From Streptomyces blattellae (lineage in GTDB: Bacteria; Actinomycetota; Actinomycetes; Streptomycetales; Streptomycetaceae): a stretch of 64,000 nucleotides of DNA. Made by a program: the position numbers and the translations under genes. Position 1 is the stretch's first letter. Every line of letters begins with the position of its first letter. The stretch is taken from assembly GCF_009709555.1 (NCBI RefSeq), contig NZ_WJBG01000244.1, forward strand, positions 16,506-80,505. The letters are read 5' to 3'. The notes beneath the pieces are model-generated. The model made no database searches. It saw nothing but the letters and a program-made list of their open reading frames with translations, and was not told the origin of the DNA. Below, piece by piece: positions 44,267 to 53,044 of the stretch.

Positions 44267-44866
44267 ATGGGTGATCTTCTGCTCGTGCGGCACGGAGAGA
44301 CCGCGTGGTCCCGGTCGGGGCGGCATACGGGCTTGACGGACGTGCCGCTGACCGAGCACGGGCGTGAGGAGGCTCGGCGGCTTGTGCCGTTGATCCGCTC
44401 GCACCGGATCGGGGCCGCGTTCGTCAGTCCGCTGCAGCGGGCCCGGGAGACGGCGGAGCTGATCGGCCTGACGGAGATGCGGATCGATCCGGATCTGCGG
44501 GAGTGGGACTACGGCGGATACGAGGGCGTCACGACCCCCGCGATCCAGCGGGAGCGGCCCGGCTGGTTCCTGTTCACCGACGGGGTCGCGCCGGGGCCGC
44601 CGGAACACCCCGGGGAGAGCCCCGCACAGGTCGGGGAACGGGCCGACCGGATGCTCGCCAAGGTCGACGCGGCGCTCGCCAACACCGAGGGCGTGGTGGT
44701 CCTGGTGGCGCACGGTCACTTCCTGCGGGTGCTCACGGCGCGGCGGCTCGGGCTGCCGCCGGCGGACGGCGCGCTGTTCCAGCTGGCCACCGGGACCGTG
44801 TGCCGGCTGAGCACCGAGCACGGGCGGCCGGTGATCGCGGGGTGGAATGTCAGACCCGGGTCGTAG
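44267..44866 (+). CDS. Histidine phosphatase family protein
   Basis: A 199-residue phosphoglycerate-mutase-fold phosphatase. The catalytic motif LLLVRHGETAWSRSGRHTG is at the N-terminus, SPLQRARETAELIG follows, and the second catalytic His is in VLVAHGHFLRVL. Members range from acid phosphatases to sugar-phosphate phosphatases, and the substrate is not evident. It is the first gene of a small plus-strand group. Confidence 0.9.
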   Translation: MGDLLLVRHGETAWSRSGRHTGLTDVPLTEHGREEARRLVPLIRSHRIGAAFVSPLQRARETAELIGLTEMRIDPDLREWDYGGYEGVTTPAIQRERPGWFLFTDGVAPGPPEHPGESPAQVGERADRMLAKVDAALANTEGVVVLVAHGHFLRVLTARRLGLPPADGALFQLATGTVCRLSTEHGRPVIAGWNVRPGS

Positions 44867-44927
44867 CCTCGAAGTGGTGGGACAGCGCCGGAGGACCGCT
44901 GTGAGGGGAGTGTGAAGGGAGCACGCC

Positions 44928-45593
44928 GTGACACGACCGCCGACCGCCGCACAGCGGCGTGTCATCGACGCCGCCGACCCGGTCACCGGGCGACTCGTCG
45001 GTGGTACGGAGACGCAGCTCGCGGCCCTGGTGAAGCGGGGGCTCGCGTTCCGGCATCCCCGTCCGCCGCACGACCACTTTCTGACTCCGGCGGGGCATCG
45101 GATACGGGAGGCGGTCGGCGATTCGGCCGTTCAGGCACCCGAGAAAACCGCCACGGCGACCGGAGTGTTCGCCGCGCGCGTCGGGGGCGAGGAGGAGCCC
45201 CCGCCGGCCGGTCCGGCCCGGGTCCGTGAGGTGCGCGGTGCCTGGGAAGGGCTGGTGGAGCTGCGTCGGATGACCAATCCGGACGGCGCCACCGACCGGC
45301 CGTGCGGCTGGGAGCGTACACATCTGGTGCAGGCCGCCGCGCTGGCGCTGGAGGCGGCCGGGCACCCGCCGGCCGGAGCGGACGGCGGCGACGACGACGA
45401 CGGCGGCCACAGGGGCGACGGCTACCGGGTGCGCGCGACCCCGCAGCCGGAGGCCGTCGCCGTGCACCAGCCGGACCCCGAGGGGCTGCACGCGTGCGCG
45501 GCGACGCTGGAGAAGGCGGGCTGGCAGGTGAGCGGGCACACGGACCCTCGTACGCGTGCGCGCTATCTGCTGGCTTCGCCACGCCGGGTGTGA
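44928..45593 (+). CDS. Uncharacterised streptomycete protein
   Basis: A 221-residue protein starting with GTG after AGGGAG. It begins like a short winged-helix segment (TETQLAALVKRGLAFRHPRP, LTPAGHRIREAV) and has an acidic Gly/Asp stretch near residue 150 before a final HACAATLEKAGWQVSGH block. No signal peptide or membrane helix. I do not recognise a family. It lies between the phosphatase and thioesterase genes on the same strand. Confidence 0.6.
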   Translation: MTRPPTAAQRRVIDAADPVTGRLVGGTETQLAALVKRGLAFRHPRPPHDHFLTPAGHRIREAVGDSAVQAPEKTATATGVFAARVGGEEEPPPAGPARVREVRGAWEGLVELRRMTNPDGATDRPCGWERTHLVQAAALALEAAGHPPAGADGGDDDDGGHRGDGYRVRATPQPEAVAVHQPDPEGLHACAATLEKAGWQVSGHTDPRTRARYLLASPRRV

Positions 45594-45658
45594 GGGACAT
45601 GCCAGGATCACTGCACTGGGCATCGATGACGAACGTCGGCAACGAGAAAGAGGAAGTA

Positions 45659-46081
45659 GTGAGCGAGCCGTTCTCCGTCCGGATCACCGTCCGTGGCTAC
45701 GAGACCGATGTGCAGGGTCACCTCAACCAGAGTGTGTACCTCAACTACGCCGAGCACGCCCGCTGGTCGCTGCTCCAGGCCGCGGGAATCAGCCAGGCGG
45801 GACTGCGCTCCAAGGGGATCGGCCCCGTCGCCCTGGAAACCACCATCCGCTACAAGCGTGAACTCCTGGCCGGGGACGAGGTCGACGTGTCGTGCGTCTT
45901 CGAGTGGGGTGAGGGCAAGACGTTCCGCATCGAGCAGACGATCACGAAGCCGGACGGCACCGTGGCGGCCGAAGTCAGCGCGGTCGGCGGGCTGCTGGAT
46001 CTGACGGCACGCCGCTTGGTTGCGACCCCGCAGAACTACTTCAAGGAGCTGGCGACCGACCCGAGCCTTTTCGGACTCTGA
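45659..46081 (+). CDS. Hotdog-fold acyl-CoA thioesterase
   Basis: A 140-residue 4HBT-type thioesterase. The motif TDVQGHLNQSVYLNYAEHAR holds the conserved acidic residue and the N/Y pattern of the family, and ALETTIRYKRELLAGDEVDV follows. It hydrolyses acyl-CoA or acyl-carrier thioesters. GTG 45659 follows AGAGGA at 5 bases; in-frame ATGs at 45599 and 45626 are possible but lack such a site. Convergent with the uricase operon across a hairpin. Confidence 0.8.
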   Translation: MSEPFSVRITVRGYETDVQGHLNQSVYLNYAEHARWSLLQAAGISQAGLRSKGIGPVALETTIRYKRELLAGDEVDVSCVFEWGEGKTFRIEQTITKPDGTVAAEVSAVGGLLDLTARRLVATPQNYFKELATDPSLFGL

Positions 46082-46346
46082 GCCCCCGTGTCCCGGGGAT
46101 CGTCACCGTCACTGTCAGGCCCCGCCCTCCGGGGCACCGCGGACACCTCCCCGTACGTCGAACGGCGCCACCGGCGGACCGGAGTTGCTGGCCTCCAGCT
46201 CCACCCGGTCCGCGCCTGCACCCGGCTCAGGAAGGTGGGGCGACGACTCCCGCCACACGAGAGAGAGGAGTTCCGTTCCGGGGCGCGCGCGTCCAGGTGC
46301 GCGCCCCGGAGACGGCCGCCATGGACCCTGCTCGGATCCACGACTA

Positions 46347-46374
46347 CCGGCCGGGAGCCGTCCCTCCCGGCCGG
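46347..46374. terminator. Bidirectional terminator between thioesterase and deaminase
   Basis: An 11-bp perfect stem, CCGGCCGGGAG/CTCCCGGCCGG, with a 6-base loop in the 355-bp gap between convergent genes. Just to its right a 12-base direct repeat (AAGTGCCGTACC/G at 46381 and 46405) precedes the deaminase stop. Confidence 0.7.
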
Positions 46375-46436
46375 AGATCAAGTGCCGTACCGGCAGGAGG
46401 CCAAGTGCCGTACGGCATCGATGAGTTGTACGGCGG

Positions 46437-47816
46437 TCAGCCCTGCGCGGCGATCCGTGCCAGCCGCCGTGCCTCTTGCCGCGTCGAGCGGGCGACGGCG
46501 TCCTCGTCGACGTGCAGCAGCCGCCCGTCCGCCACGATCTGACGGCCATTCACGAACGAGGCGGTGACCGGAGCGGCGGCCCCGAAGACCAGCGCGGTCA
46601 CCGGGTCGGCGATCGAGGCGTGGGCCAGCGTGTCGAGCTTCCACAGCACCAGGTCGGCCAGCTTGCCCGGCTCCAGCGAACCGATCTCCGCACTGCGGCC
46701 GAGGACCTGGGCGCCGCCGTAGGTGCCGAGGCGCAGCGCCTGACGGGCGTTGAGGGCGGCCTCGCGGTGGGCGCCGAGGCGGTTGACGAGCAGGGCGTTG
46801 CGCAGTTCGGTGTGCAGTTCGCCGGACTCGTTGGAGGCGGTGCCGTCGACGCCGAGGCCGACCGGGACACCGGCGGCGAGCATGTCGGGGACGCGGGCGA
46901 TACCGGCCGCGAGACGGGCGTTGGAGGACGGGCAGTGGGCGACACCGGTCTTCGTACGGGCGAAGGCGGCGATGTCGGAGTCGTTCATGTGGACGCAGTG
47001 CGCCATCCACACGTCCTCACCGAGCCAGCCCGTGGACTCGAAGTAGTCGGTCGGGCCCATGCCGAACTGCTCCTTGCAGAACTGCTCCTCCTCGACCGTC
47101 TCCGAGCCGTGCGTGTGCAGCCGTACACCGAGACGGCGGGCCAACCGGGCGCCGTCGCGGAGGAGTTCGGTGGAGACGGAGAAGGGCGAGCAGGGCGCGA
47201 CGGCCACCTGGGTCATCGCGTCGAAGGAGGCGTCGTGGTGCTCCGTCACCGTCGCCTCGGTCGCGGCGAGCGCGCCGTCCAGGGTCTCCACGGCGAAGTC
47301 CGGCGGCAGTCCGCCGTCCTTCTCGCTGCGGTCCATGGAGCCGCGGGCGAGGGTGAAGCGGACGCCCGTCTCGCGGGCGGCGCGGATGATCGCGCCGGAC
47401 AGGTCTCCGGAGCCCTTCGGGAAGACGTAGTGGTGGTCCAGGGCGGTGGTGACGCCGCCGCGGGCCATCATGGCCAGCGAGCCCTGCGCCGCCGCGTACA
47501 CCATCGGCTCGTCGATGCGCGCCCAGGTCGGGTAGAGCGCGACGAGCCAGTTGAAGAGGTTGTGGTCCGTGGCCAGGCCCCGGGTGATCCACTGGTAGAA
47601 GTGGTGGTGGGTGTTGACCAGGCCGGGGGTCACCAGGTGGCCGGTGGCGTCGACACGGCGTACGACGTTCTCCAGGCCCTCGGGGGCCTTGCCCGCGCCG
47701 AGCGACTCGACGCGGTTGCCCCGCAGAACCACATGGCCGGAGGCGTACTCGGTGTCGTGGGCGTCGACGGTCGCGATCGCACAGTTCTCGATGACGATGC
47801 GCTGGTCAGCTGCCAT
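46437..47816 (-). CDS. 8-oxoguanine deaminase
   Basis: A 459-residue amidohydrolase of the TRZ/ATZ group. Metal ligands are visible in NTHHHFYQW, LHTHGSETVEEE and AHCVHMNDSD, with GLGVDGTASNESGELHTELR carrying the late Asp. This pattern fits 8-oxoguanine deaminase, which yields uric acid, the substrate of the next enzyme in the operon; guanine deaminase is the alternative. ATG 47816 follows AAAGGAC. It is the last gene of the uricase operon, about 111 bp after urate oxidase. Confidence 0.88.
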   Translation of the reverse strand: MAADQRIVIENCAIATVDAHDTEYASGHVVLRGNRVESLGAGKAPEGLENVVRRVDATGHLVTPGLVNTHHHFYQWITRGLATDHNLFNWLVALYPTWARIDEPMVYAAAQGSLAMMARGGVTTALDHHYVFPKGSGDLSGAIIRAARETGVRFTLARGSMDRSEKDGGLPPDFAVETLDGALAATEATVTEHHDASFDAMTQVAVAPCSPFSVSTELLRDGARLARRLGVRLHTHGSETVEEEQFCKEQFGMGPTDYFESTGWLGEDVWMAHCVHMNDSDIAAFARTKTGVAHCPSSNARLAAGIARVPDMLAAGVPVGLGVDGTASNESGELHTELRNALLVNRLGAHREAALNARQALRLGTYGGAQVLGRSAEIGSLEPGKLADLVLWKLDTLAHASIADPVTALVFGAAAPVTASFVNGRQIVADGRLLHVDEDAVARSTRQEARRLARIAAQG

Positions 47817-47927
47817 GGTTTGTCCTTTGCGCTGTTGTGGAGAGGGCACGGCAGGACCCCGGGGGATTTGAGTGCCGCGGCCGGGTGCACACGTCCCGGC
47901 CGCGGGTGCCGAGAGGGAGTTGCTCGC

Positions 47928-48833
47928 TCACAGGTTGGTGAGGTCCACCGGGATCCTCGCCTCGCAGCCGTCCCTGAGGATGGTGGCCTCGATCAGGCCG
48001 TAGGGGCGGTCGGCGGCGAAGTACACCGCGCCGTCCTCGGTGGCGTTCTTCAGACCGAACGGCTCCAGGTCCGCCAGGAAGTGGTGCTTGTTCGGGAGCG
48101 AGAAACGGACTTCGTCGATCTCACCGCGGTTGTCGATGATCCGCGAACCCATCTGGTACAGGGTCTGCTGGAGCGAGAGCGAGTAGGTCTCGGCGAAGGC
48201 CTGGAGCATGTGCTTCCTGGTCTCCTCGTAGGACTTCTCCCAGTTGGGCGTCTTCTGCTCGTCGTGGGACCAGTTGAACCGCCAGCGGCCGGATACCTGT
48301 GTGGCCAGGATGCGGTCGTACGCCTCCGGGAGCGTCGTGTACTTGTCCTTGACGTAGCCCCAGAATTCGGAGTTCGTCGAGTTCATCACGACGAGGTCCT
48401 TGAGGCCGGAGACGACCTCCCACCGCGAGCCGTCGTACGTGATCTGGGTCAGCCGGGTCTCCTGACCCTTGCGGACGAAGGAGTGCGCACCCTTCCCGGA
48501 GTGTTCGATCCGCTCCCAGCCGTATTCCTCGATACGGATCCGGGCCGTCTTGATCGGCTCCTGACTCGTCACGAAGTGCCGGGCCAGATGGATGCCGAAC
48601 TGCTCGGCGGACTCGATGCCGTACTCCTTGGCGAACGCGTACACCGTGTTCTTGGTGGTGTCGGTCGGCAGGACGGTGGCGTTGGAGCCGGAGTAGTGGA
48701 CCTCGTCCATGTCGCCGGAGAGCGCCACGGATACGTTCAGGTCCTTGATGTGGTGGGTGGCGCCGTCCCGCGTGATCTTTACGACGCGGTTCTCTGCTTT
48801 CCCGTACTGGTTCTGGCCGAGAATCGTGGGCAT
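47928..48833 (-). CDS. uox: Urate oxidase
   Basis: A 301-residue cofactor-free uricase that turns urate and O2 into 5-hydroxyisourate. It shows the tandem T-fold pattern: KAENRVVKITRDG with the catalytic Lys, VLPTDTTKNTVYAFAKEYGI with the catalytic Thr, FWGYVKDKYTTL and LPNKHHFLADLEPFGLKN with the active-site His. The gene is 6 bases after HIU hydrolase in the same operon, so product and next enzyme are made together. Confidence 0.96.
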   Translation of the reverse strand: MPTILGQNQYGKAENRVVKITRDGATHHIKDLNVSVALSGDMDEVHYSGSNATVLPTDTTKNTVYAFAKEYGIESAEQFGIHLARHFVTSQEPIKTARIRIEEYGWERIEHSGKGAHSFVRKGQETRLTQITYDGSRWEVVSGLKDLVVMNSTNSEFWGYVKDKYTTLPEAYDRILATQVSGRWRFNWSHDEQKTPNWEKSYEETRKHMLQAFAETYSLSLQQTLYQMGSRIIDNRGEIDEVRFSLPNKHHFLADLEPFGLKNATEDGAVYFAADRPYGLIEATILRDGCEARIPVDLTNL

Positions 48834-48839
48834 GGTCTG

Positions 48840-49253
48840 CTAGCTCCCTCGGTATACGGAGTAGCCGAACGGGTTGAGCAGCAGCGGTACGTGGTAGTGC
48901 TCGCCCGGGACGACGGCGAACGTGATCGCCACCTCCGGGAAGAACGCACCGGCACCGCTGTCCCGATTCGCGGGGGCGTCCTGCTGCGCATCGGCTTGCT
49001 TCTTCTCGAAATAGGGCTCCACCGCGAAGTCGAGCCGTACGTGCGTGGTCCCCTCCGGCAGGGCGGGGAGGTCCTTGCACCGGCCGTCCCCGTCGGTCGC
49101 GGAGCCGCCGAGCGCCCGCCATTCCCCTCCTTGCCCGTAATGGGCGGACCGGCCGCTGCGGGCCGCGAGCCGGACGGCGACGCCCTCGGCGGGGCGGCCG
49201 GCGCTGGTGTCCAGGATGTGCGTGGACACGGAGGCGGTGGTGCTGGTGCTCAT
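48840..49253 (-). CDS. 5-hydroxyisourate hydrolase
   Basis: A 137-residue transthyretin-like enzyme that opens 5-hydroxyisourate to OHCU. It has the N-terminal STHILDTSAGRPAEGVAVRL motif (catalytic His), EPYFEKKQ and HYHVPLLLNPFGYSVYRGS, ending with the signature YRGS tail. There is a longer than usual insertion near residue 90 (QADAQQDAPANRDSGAG). It is 4 bases after OHCU decarboxylase. Confidence 0.95.
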   Translation of the reverse strand: MSTSTTASVSTHILDTSAGRPAEGVAVRLAARSGRSAHYGQGGEWRALGGSATDGDGRCKDLPALPEGTTHVRLDFAVEPYFEKKQADAQQDAPANRDSGAGAFFPEVAITFAVVPGEHYHVPLLLNPFGYSVYRGS

Positions 49254-49257
49254 GGCG

Positions 49258-49770
49258 TCAGGCTTCCTCTTCGACGAGCCGGGCGAGCCGGATACGGTTG
49301 ATCTTCCCCAGCTCGGTGCGGACGATCTCCCGCTCCTGCTCCGGCGAGTTCCCCATCCGCTCCTTGACCGCGTCCCGCATCTGCTCGCCGGTCCGGCCGG
49401 TCGCGCAGATCAGGAAGACATGGCCGAACTTCTCCTGGTAGGCCAGGTTCAGTTCCAGCATCTCCGCCCTGAGTCCCTCGGGGGCACCGGCCATGCCGCG
49501 CTGCTCCCGGGCCGAGGCCGGATCGCCCGGCTTGGGGCGGCCGATCGGCGGGTGCCCGGCCATCGCCTCTTCGAGGTCTACGGCGGTCAGCTCGGCCATC
49601 GCGGCATCGCCGGCGGCGTACAGGTCCTCGGGGGTGGCGTACGGGCGGGCGGTGAGCAGTCGCCGGACCCAGGCGGTGGCGGCGCAGGCCTCGTGCAGTG
49701 CGGCGAACGCCGCGTGCTCCTCCAGGGCGTTGAACCGGGCCAGACCCGGGGGCGTGGAAGTCGAAGTCAC
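49258..49770 (-). CDS. OHCU decarboxylase
   Basis: A 170-residue 2-oxo-4-hydroxy-4-carboxy-5-ureidoimidazoline decarboxylase that completes urate to S-allantoin. Motifs: HEACAATAWVRRLLTARPY, GHPPIGRP with the catalytic His, EREQ-like block (ASAREQRGM) and FGHVFLICATGRTGEQM. GTG 49770 follows GGAGG at 5 bases. First gene of the operon behind a TTCAAC-N5-GTTGA operator. Confidence 0.93.
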   Translation of the reverse strand: MTSTSTPPGLARFNALEEHAAFAALHEACAATAWVRRLLTARPYATPEDLYAAGDAAMAELTAVDLEEAMAGHPPIGRPKPGDPASAREQRGMAGAPEGLRAEMLELNLAYQEKFGHVFLICATGRTGEQMRDAVKERMGNSPEQEREIVRTELGKINRIRLARLVEEEA

Positions 49771-49845
49771 GGGAGCCTCCGTGGCCGTAACCGGCCTTGC
49801 GTGCTGAACGGGCTGCGGCCAGCTAACGCCCTTCCACAACGCAAC

Positions 49846-49862
49846 GTCAACACTTTGTTGAA
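49846..49862. promoter_or_regulatory. Operator/promoter of the uricase operon
   Basis: On the minus strand the site reads TTCAACAAAGTGTTGAC, the same TTCAAC-N5-GTTGA palindrome found before allantoinase. A leftward TTGACG, 17 bases before GTTAGC, overlaps its end and could be the promoter. This motif differs from the TTCCR-N5-YGGAA operator. Confidence 0.6.
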
Positions 49863-49914
49863 AATTCGGGGTAACAAGACCCCGCCGCGCCTCCTGCCCC
49901 GAGCCGGCCCGCGC

Positions 49915-50277
49915 TCAGGCCCCCTTCTCGCGGTTCAGATAGTTGTAGACGGTGAACCGGCTGACGCCGAGCGCGCCCGCCACGGTCTCGACCCCATGCC
50001 GTACGGAGAAGGCGCCGCGCGCCTCCAGTATCCGTACGACCTCCTGCTTGGCCTTGCGGTCCAGGTCGGCCAGCGGCTTGCCCTGCTTGCGCTCCATGGC
50101 GGCCAGGATGTGATCGAGGGAGTCGGCCAGCTGCGGCAGCCGCACGGCGACGACATCGGCACCGTCCCAGGAGAGCACGACATCGTCGGGGCCGGCCTCG
50201 TCGGGCGGGAGCATCATGCCGCCCATGGCGTCGACCAGCGGCTTCACGGCCGTGATGAAGGGCTCGTCCTCGCTCAC
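49915..50277 (-). CDS. HTH regulator, DauR/YheO-type C-terminus
   Basis: A 120-residue protein. The C-terminal half carries an HTH_22-like domain (LDRKAKQEVVRILEARGAFS, HGVETVAGALGVSRFTVYNY); the N-terminal half is a short sensor-like region. GTG 50277 overlaps the stop of the upstream gene (GTGA). Its place directly upstream of the uricase operon makes it a candidate for the TTCAAC-type operators. Confidence 0.75.
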   Translation of the reverse strand: MSEDEPFITAVKPLVDAMGGMMLPPDEAGPDDVVLSWDGADVVAVRLPQLADSLDHILAAMERKQGKPLADLDRKAKQEVVRILEARGAFSVRHGVETVAGALGVSRFTVYNYLNREKGA

Positions 50278-50525
50278 CGCTCGCCCTCCCCGATCACGTT
50301 GACCTGGAGCGAGACCCGGGTGGCGCCCGAGTCCAGGGTCTTGCGCAGCAGCGCGTCCACGGCGGTGAGCACGGTATCGGCGGGGCCCTCCGCGGTGTTG
50401 CCGAACGGGCCGACGTCCACCGCGTCCAGCTCGGCGGCCTCGATGACCTCGCGGGCCACCAGCGCGTGCGCGGGCGCCTCGTCCAGGTCGAAGGGCTCGG
50501 TCGTGAACTCCACTCTCAATCGCAC
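50274..50525 (-). CDS. UPF0045/thiamine-binding-like small protein
   Basis: An 83-residue ferredoxin-fold-like protein resembling the MTH1187/YkoF (UPF0045) group, seen in VDVGPFGNTAEGPADTVLTA and SGATRVSLQVNVIGE. Some members bind thiamine pyrimidine. Here it is coupled to an HTH gene, so it might act as ligand sensor; that is inference. Confidence 0.55.
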   Translation of the reverse strand: MRLRVEFTTEPFDLDEAPAHALVAREVIEAAELDAVDVGPFGNTAEGPADTVLTAVDALLRKTLDSGATRVSLQVNVIGEGER

Positions 50526-50562
50526 TGCGCCCCCATGAAATCACTCTGACCTGCAGATTCCC

Positions 50563-50790
50563 TCAGTCGTCTGCCTGAGAGGGCACATCCGGGGCACTGT
50601 CCGTCATCGCGGCGTCGGCGTGCCACAGTCGCTCCGAGACGACCTTAACGGACTCCCCTGCCGCAATCAGCAGTGAAGCGTGTGTCCTCGGGGGACTTGG
50701 CCCCGGGGGTGGCCGAACGCCAGATCCGCTCACCGAAGCGGGTCCCAAGGGCGCCGGGCTCGTGTGCGAACGCGCCGTGCAGCGCGCCGA
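50563..50790 (-). pseudogene. Tyrosine-recombinase (integrase) remnant
   Basis: Minus-strand fragments in two frames match the C-terminal part of actinomycete integrases: RFGERIWRSATPGAKSPEDTRF in one frame and HASLLIAAGESVKVVSERL followed by HADAAMT in another. The RHxxR segment between them and the catalytic Tyr end are gone. It marks a lost integrated element. The rest of the 480-bp gap (50526-51005) shows nothing else recognisable. Confidence 0.75.
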
Positions 50791-51005
50791 CTCCGCCCGG
50801 GTGCCGGCCGCGGTACGCAACCTGACCCGGGGAGTGGTTCACCGACGTGGTGCGGGCGGGCTGCAATACCTCGCAGACCACGCCCGCACCTGCCGGCCGG
50901 CCTGATCGCCATCCGCGAATCGACGTCCGCAAGCCGGCGTCCGCAAGCCGTGGGCGTCGCGCTTGCACGTTCGCGCCGGCCCTCAGGCACACTGCCGAGC
51001 GGCGC

Positions 51006-52649
51006 CTACCGGCGCGAATCAGCGGTCTGCCGCCCGGCTTCCGTCCCGGTCAGGAGTTTGTATTCGATGCGCCGGAAGTCGAGTTCGGAGTCTCCCGAGG
51101 AGGTGACGCTGCCGAGCCAACCGAGGAAGAACGCCGCGGGCACGGATACCAGGCCGGGCGACTGGAACGGATACCAGTCGAAATTCCTTTCCGGCCACAG
51201 CGCCATCGGGGTCCCCGACACGGTGGGCGAGAAGACCGTGAGGACGGCACAGAGCAGCAGTGCGCCGCCGACCGACCACAGCAGCCCTCGGCGATTGAAC
51301 CTGCGCCAGAAGAACGAGTAGACCAACGCCGGGAAGATGCACGAAGCCCCGACGGCGATCGAGAAGGCGATCAGGAACTGGGCCTGGTAGTGGTGGATGG
51401 CGGCGGCCAGCGTAACGGCCACGCCGCACACGACGATGGCGGCCAGGCGCAGGGCACCCACCTCTTGGCTGTCGGAGCGCCGGCGCCCGCCTCGCGCGAA
51501 CACGTCGTGAGCGAGGGAGACCGCGGCAGCGAACGCCACACTGGTCACGGTCGTGAGCACCGCGAGGAAGATGACACACGCCATGACGGTGAGGAGCACG
51601 ACGCGCCCCGTCGAGCCGTAGCCGAGCAGCTCGGAGGCCAGCTGGATCGGGGCGGACTGCCCCGTGACGTCGACCGCACCGAGGTCCGCGGCGCCGACCA
51701 CGGCGGCCGCCGAGAAGCCCGTCGTGATCAACAGGATGACGAAGGCACCGGCCAGCGATACGGCCGTACGCACGGACCGCCGCGCCGTGTGACCGGAACG
51801 GGACGCGCCGACCCGCAGGATCAGGTGCGGCATCACGGCCAGACCGAGGATGGCCACGAGGTGGTTGCCGAACGTGTTGAGCGCACCGAGCTTCGCGGTG
51901 ACCAACCAGAGCCCGGACTCCAGATAGCCGTCCGGCGCCACGCTCTTGTCCGCCGCGGCCGAGAGCAGAGAACCGGGATCCCACTCGAAGTTCCTGAGGG
52001 CCAGCACGGTGACCACCGCCAGCGTCAACAAGGTGATCGGCACCTTGGCGACCTGCATGAAACTGGCACCTCTCAGCCCCGCCACCGCGGCGAAGCAAGC
52101 GACCATGCAGCCCATCAGCACCGTGCACACCACCTCGGCCCCGTCGGTCGGCAGGCCGATCAGGAGGGCCGCGCTGACGCCGGCGGCAGTCAGCTGCACC
52201 ATGAGGATCGGAATCGTGATGGCCAACGTCACCACGGCGGCGGCGATCCGGGGCCCCGGACCCGACGCGCGCAAGGAGAAGAGATCGCCGAGCGTGTAAC
52301 GGCCGCTGTTGCGTATCTTCTGCGCGAGGAGCAGCAGTACCCCGAAGGCGAGCAGGTTGTCGAGGGCGAAAACGAATCCGTCGTAGCCGAGGAGAGCGAC
52401 GCCCCCGCAGACTTGCAGCAGGGTCACGACCGAGATCTGCTCTCCCGCCATGGCGACCCCGTTGAAGAACGGGGAGAGGGACCGGTCGGCGAGGTAGAGC
52501 CCTTCCGGGCTGTCGTTCTCCCTTGTGGCGAGCGTGAAGAGCCACAGGAGAGACACCCCGATGAAGATCAGGAACGCGACGATGACGGGTTGCCGCGCGG
52601 CTGCGCCCACCGGGTCGAGCGCGGCCGCACTGAGGAGTTCCGGGGTCAC
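51006..52649 (-). CDS. Sodium:solute symporter, monocarboxylate type
   Basis: A 547-residue SSS-family transporter with about 13 hydrophobic segments. Features include RSLSPFFNGVAMAGEQIS at the sodium-site region, GYDGFVFALDNLLAF and NFEWDPGSLLSAAADKS. With the small DUF485 protein encoded just upstream (GTGA overlap) it matches the ActP/MctC-type pairs that import acetate, pyruvate or related acids. Its place among glyoxylate genes suggests uptake of a C2-C3 acid, by inference. Confidence 0.88.
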   Translation of the reverse strand: MTPELLSAAALDPVGAAARQPVIVAFLIFIGVSLLWLFTLATRENDSPEGLYLADRSLSPFFNGVAMAGEQISVVTLLQVCGGVALLGYDGFVFALDNLLAFGVLLLLAQKIRNSGRYTLGDLFSLRASGPGPRIAAAVVTLAITIPILMVQLTAAGVSAALLIGLPTDGAEVVCTVLMGCMVACFAAVAGLRGASFMQVAKVPITLLTLAVVTVLALRNFEWDPGSLLSAAADKSVAPDGYLESGLWLVTAKLGALNTFGNHLVAILGLAVMPHLILRVGASRSGHTARRSVRTAVSLAGAFVILLITTGFSAAAVVGAADLGAVDVTGQSAPIQLASELLGYGSTGRVVLLTVMACVIFLAVLTTVTSVAFAAAVSLAHDVFARGGRRRSDSQEVGALRLAAIVVCGVAVTLAAAIHHYQAQFLIAFSIAVGASCIFPALVYSFFWRRFNRRGLLWSVGGALLLCAVLTVFSPTVSGTPMALWPERNFDWYPFQSPGLVSVPAAFFLGWLGSVTSSGDSELDFRRIEYKLLTGTEAGRQTADSRR

Positions 52650-53044
52650 GGCTTCACCGCCATGGACCCGGGCGCGTCGACGGGGCCGGGCCTCGGTCCC
52701 TCGGCCGGGAACTCGCCGGAGACCAGGGACTGTTCGAGAGGATCACAGGTCCGCGCACTGCGGTTCTCGTACAGCCAGGCCGTGACGAGGAAGAGCCCGC
52801 ATTGCAGGATGCCCCACACCAAGCCCAGATTGAGCTGCCCGTACACGTGCACCGCGGGGACGTCGGTGAAGGAGGACAGCAAGACGCCGGCGACGAAGGG
52901 AATTGCGTTGACGAGGATGAAGGCGCGCTGGGCGCGTTGTGTGGCCTCGCGGAAACGGTCTATGCGTTGTAGTTGCACAGTCTCGTGCGCGATGTCGGGT
53001 GCCGCGGGGTGACCTGGGGGAGTCGGCGGGAAATGCGGGTGCAC
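52646..53044 (-). CDS. DUF485 membrane protein, symporter partner
   Basis: A 132-residue protein with two membrane helices around FILVNAIPFVAGVLLSSF and LVWGILQCGLFLVTAWLYEN. DUF485 (YjcH-like) proteins accompany acetate-type SSS symporters. GTG 53044 follows GGAGG. It has a longer Pro-rich N-terminus and a polar C-terminal tail compared with YjcH. Translationally coupled to the symporter. Confidence 0.85.
   Translation of the reverse strand: MHPHFPPTPPGHPAAPDIAHETVQLQRIDRFREATQRAQRAFILVNAIPFVAGVLLSSFTDVPAVHVYGQLNLGLVWGILQCGLFLVTAWLYENRSARTCDPLEQSLVSGEFPAEGPRPGPVDAPGSMAVKP

Noticed and set aside
46476..49301. 941-codon plus-strand frame across the uricase operon
   Set aside because: Four well-supported minus-strand enzymes occupy this DNA; the plus frame has no motif and starts and ends arbitrarily.
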